Source: an uncultured Collinsella sp.
GTDB lineage: Bacteria; Actinomycetota; Coriobacteriia; Coriobacteriales; Coriobacteriaceae
Assembly (NCBI GenBank): GCA_937989795.1
Contig: CALKBB010000108.1
Span: 1 to 5,774 of the forward strand
DNA length: 5,774 nucleotides
Direction of reading: 5' to 3'
The notes beneath the pieces were generated by a model. It worked only from the letters and a program-made list of their open reading frames with translations. It had not been told where the DNA came from and did no database searches. The position numbers and the translations under genes were made by a program. Positions 5,387 through 5,774 of this stretch are shown piece after piece (positions within the stretch are counted from its first letter, which is position 1; the number at the start of each line of letters is the position of its first letter).

Positions 5387-5774
5387 ATCGCCATTGCCGC
5401 CGACCACGGCGGGTACAAGCTCAAGGAAGAAATAAAGCCATACATCGAAAGCCTCGGCCACACCGTGACCGACTTCGGCACCTATTCGGAGGACAGCGTG
5501 GATTATCCGGATTACGCCGCCCCCTGCGCAAGGGCAGTGGTTTCGGGAGAGATGGACAGGGGCATAGTGATATGCGGAACCGGCATAGGCATCTCCATTG
5601 CCGCAAACAAGATAAAGGGAGTGAGATGCGCCCTTTGCACCGACCCGGTAATGGCCCGGCTGACCCGGGAGCACAACGACGCAAACATGCTGGCCATGGG
5701 CGCCGGCATCGTCGGCCCCAACCTGGCCGAGCGCATCGTCCAGGTGTTCCTGAACACCGCGTTTGAAGGCGGCC
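5327..5774 (+). CDS. rpiB: Ribose-5-phosphate isomerase B with foreign N-terminus, partial (3' end beyond right edge)
   Basis: RpiB interconverts ribose 5-phosphate and ribulose 5-phosphate in the pentose phosphate pathway; some relatives act on other sugar phosphates. Seen: from residue 21 the frame reads as RpiB, with ADHGG (25-29), VDYPDYA (58-64), VICGTGIGIS (81-90) and REHNDANMLAMG (114-125). Asp26, catalytic Cys83 and His116 keep the same spacing as E. coli Asp9, Cys66 and His99. The frame is open to the right edge, ending at NTAFEGG; normal RpiB would need only a short further tail. RpiB normally begins M-K-I-A at about residue 19, but here there is no start codon: GGC ATC ATC GCC continues from a transporter-like N-terminus. 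Five of 13 Ile codons are ATA and three of six Arg codons AGG/AGA, unlike the genes to the left. Probably a chimeric join (assembly, amplification or recombination). Confidence 0.8.
   Translation, partial: MNNGLFTYLAALLLFGSNGIIAIAADHGGYKLKEEIKPYIESLGHTVTDFGTYSEDSVDYPDYAAPCARAVVSGEMDRGIVICGTGIGISIAANKIKGVRCALCTDPVMARLTREHNDANMLAMGAGIVGPNLAERIVQVFLNTAFEGG

Noticed and set aside
5317..5766. Frame starting MSAYEQRT at 5317
   Set aside because: Different frame from RpiB; Arg/His-rich and without motifs, while the 5327 frame has all RpiB active-site residues.

Overview
The window is GC-rich bacterial DNA with compact genes and strong AAGGAG-type ribosome binding sites. I infer a Gram-positive actinobacterium of the Coriobacteriia/Collinsella type. 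This rests on remembered protein resemblance (an XRE-helix-turn-helix/AlaA fusion, a LysR regulator starting ETNIQKMQ, a 136-residue AANMIG-type deformylase), not on a search.

Layout, left to right. (a) 1-409, minus: the 5' part of a gene for a protein with a very acidic N-terminus, running off the left edge, with a hairpin-rich leader at 410-480. (b) 562-1977, minus: a complete MFS drug-efflux-type transporter whose leader can fold into two adjacent hairpins, the second covering its ribosome binding site. (c) 2183-2593, plus: a short peptide deformylase-family protein, divergent from the transporter. (d) 2608-2645: a strong hairpin between convergent genes, probably a bidirectional terminator. 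(e) 2668-4188, minus: an XRE-type DNA-binding domain fused to an AlaA-type alanine aminotransferase. It is preceded by four copies of GTTCAATT that overlap its likely promoter. (f) 4351-5208, minus: a LysR-type regulator. (g) 5209-5326: the divergent control region, with a LysR-type palindrome. (h) 5327-5774, plus: an open frame running off the right edge. Its first ~20 codons look like the start of an EamA/DMT-type transporter and the rest is ribose-5-phosphate isomerase B (RpiB).

Two points stand out. First, the aminotransferase fusion contains a well-placed internal AAGGAG-7 nt-ATG exactly at the domain boundary. Starting there gives a 405-residue protein, the length of E. coli AlaA. One locus could therefore make both a DNA-binding aminotransferase and a free enzyme, with the repeat cluster as the likely autoregulatory operator. 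Second, the right end looks chimeric. The LysR gene and its palindrome face a transporter start, but after a short shared ATCATCGCC-like stretch the sequence becomes RpiB without its own start codon and with different codon use (ATA, AGG/AGA). This is either an assembly/amplification chimera or a real illegitimate recombination. The right-hand ~390 bases should not be assumed to come from the same genome.

No RNA genes, insertion sequences, CRISPR arrays or origins were seen. No stretch over 300 bases lacks a gene.
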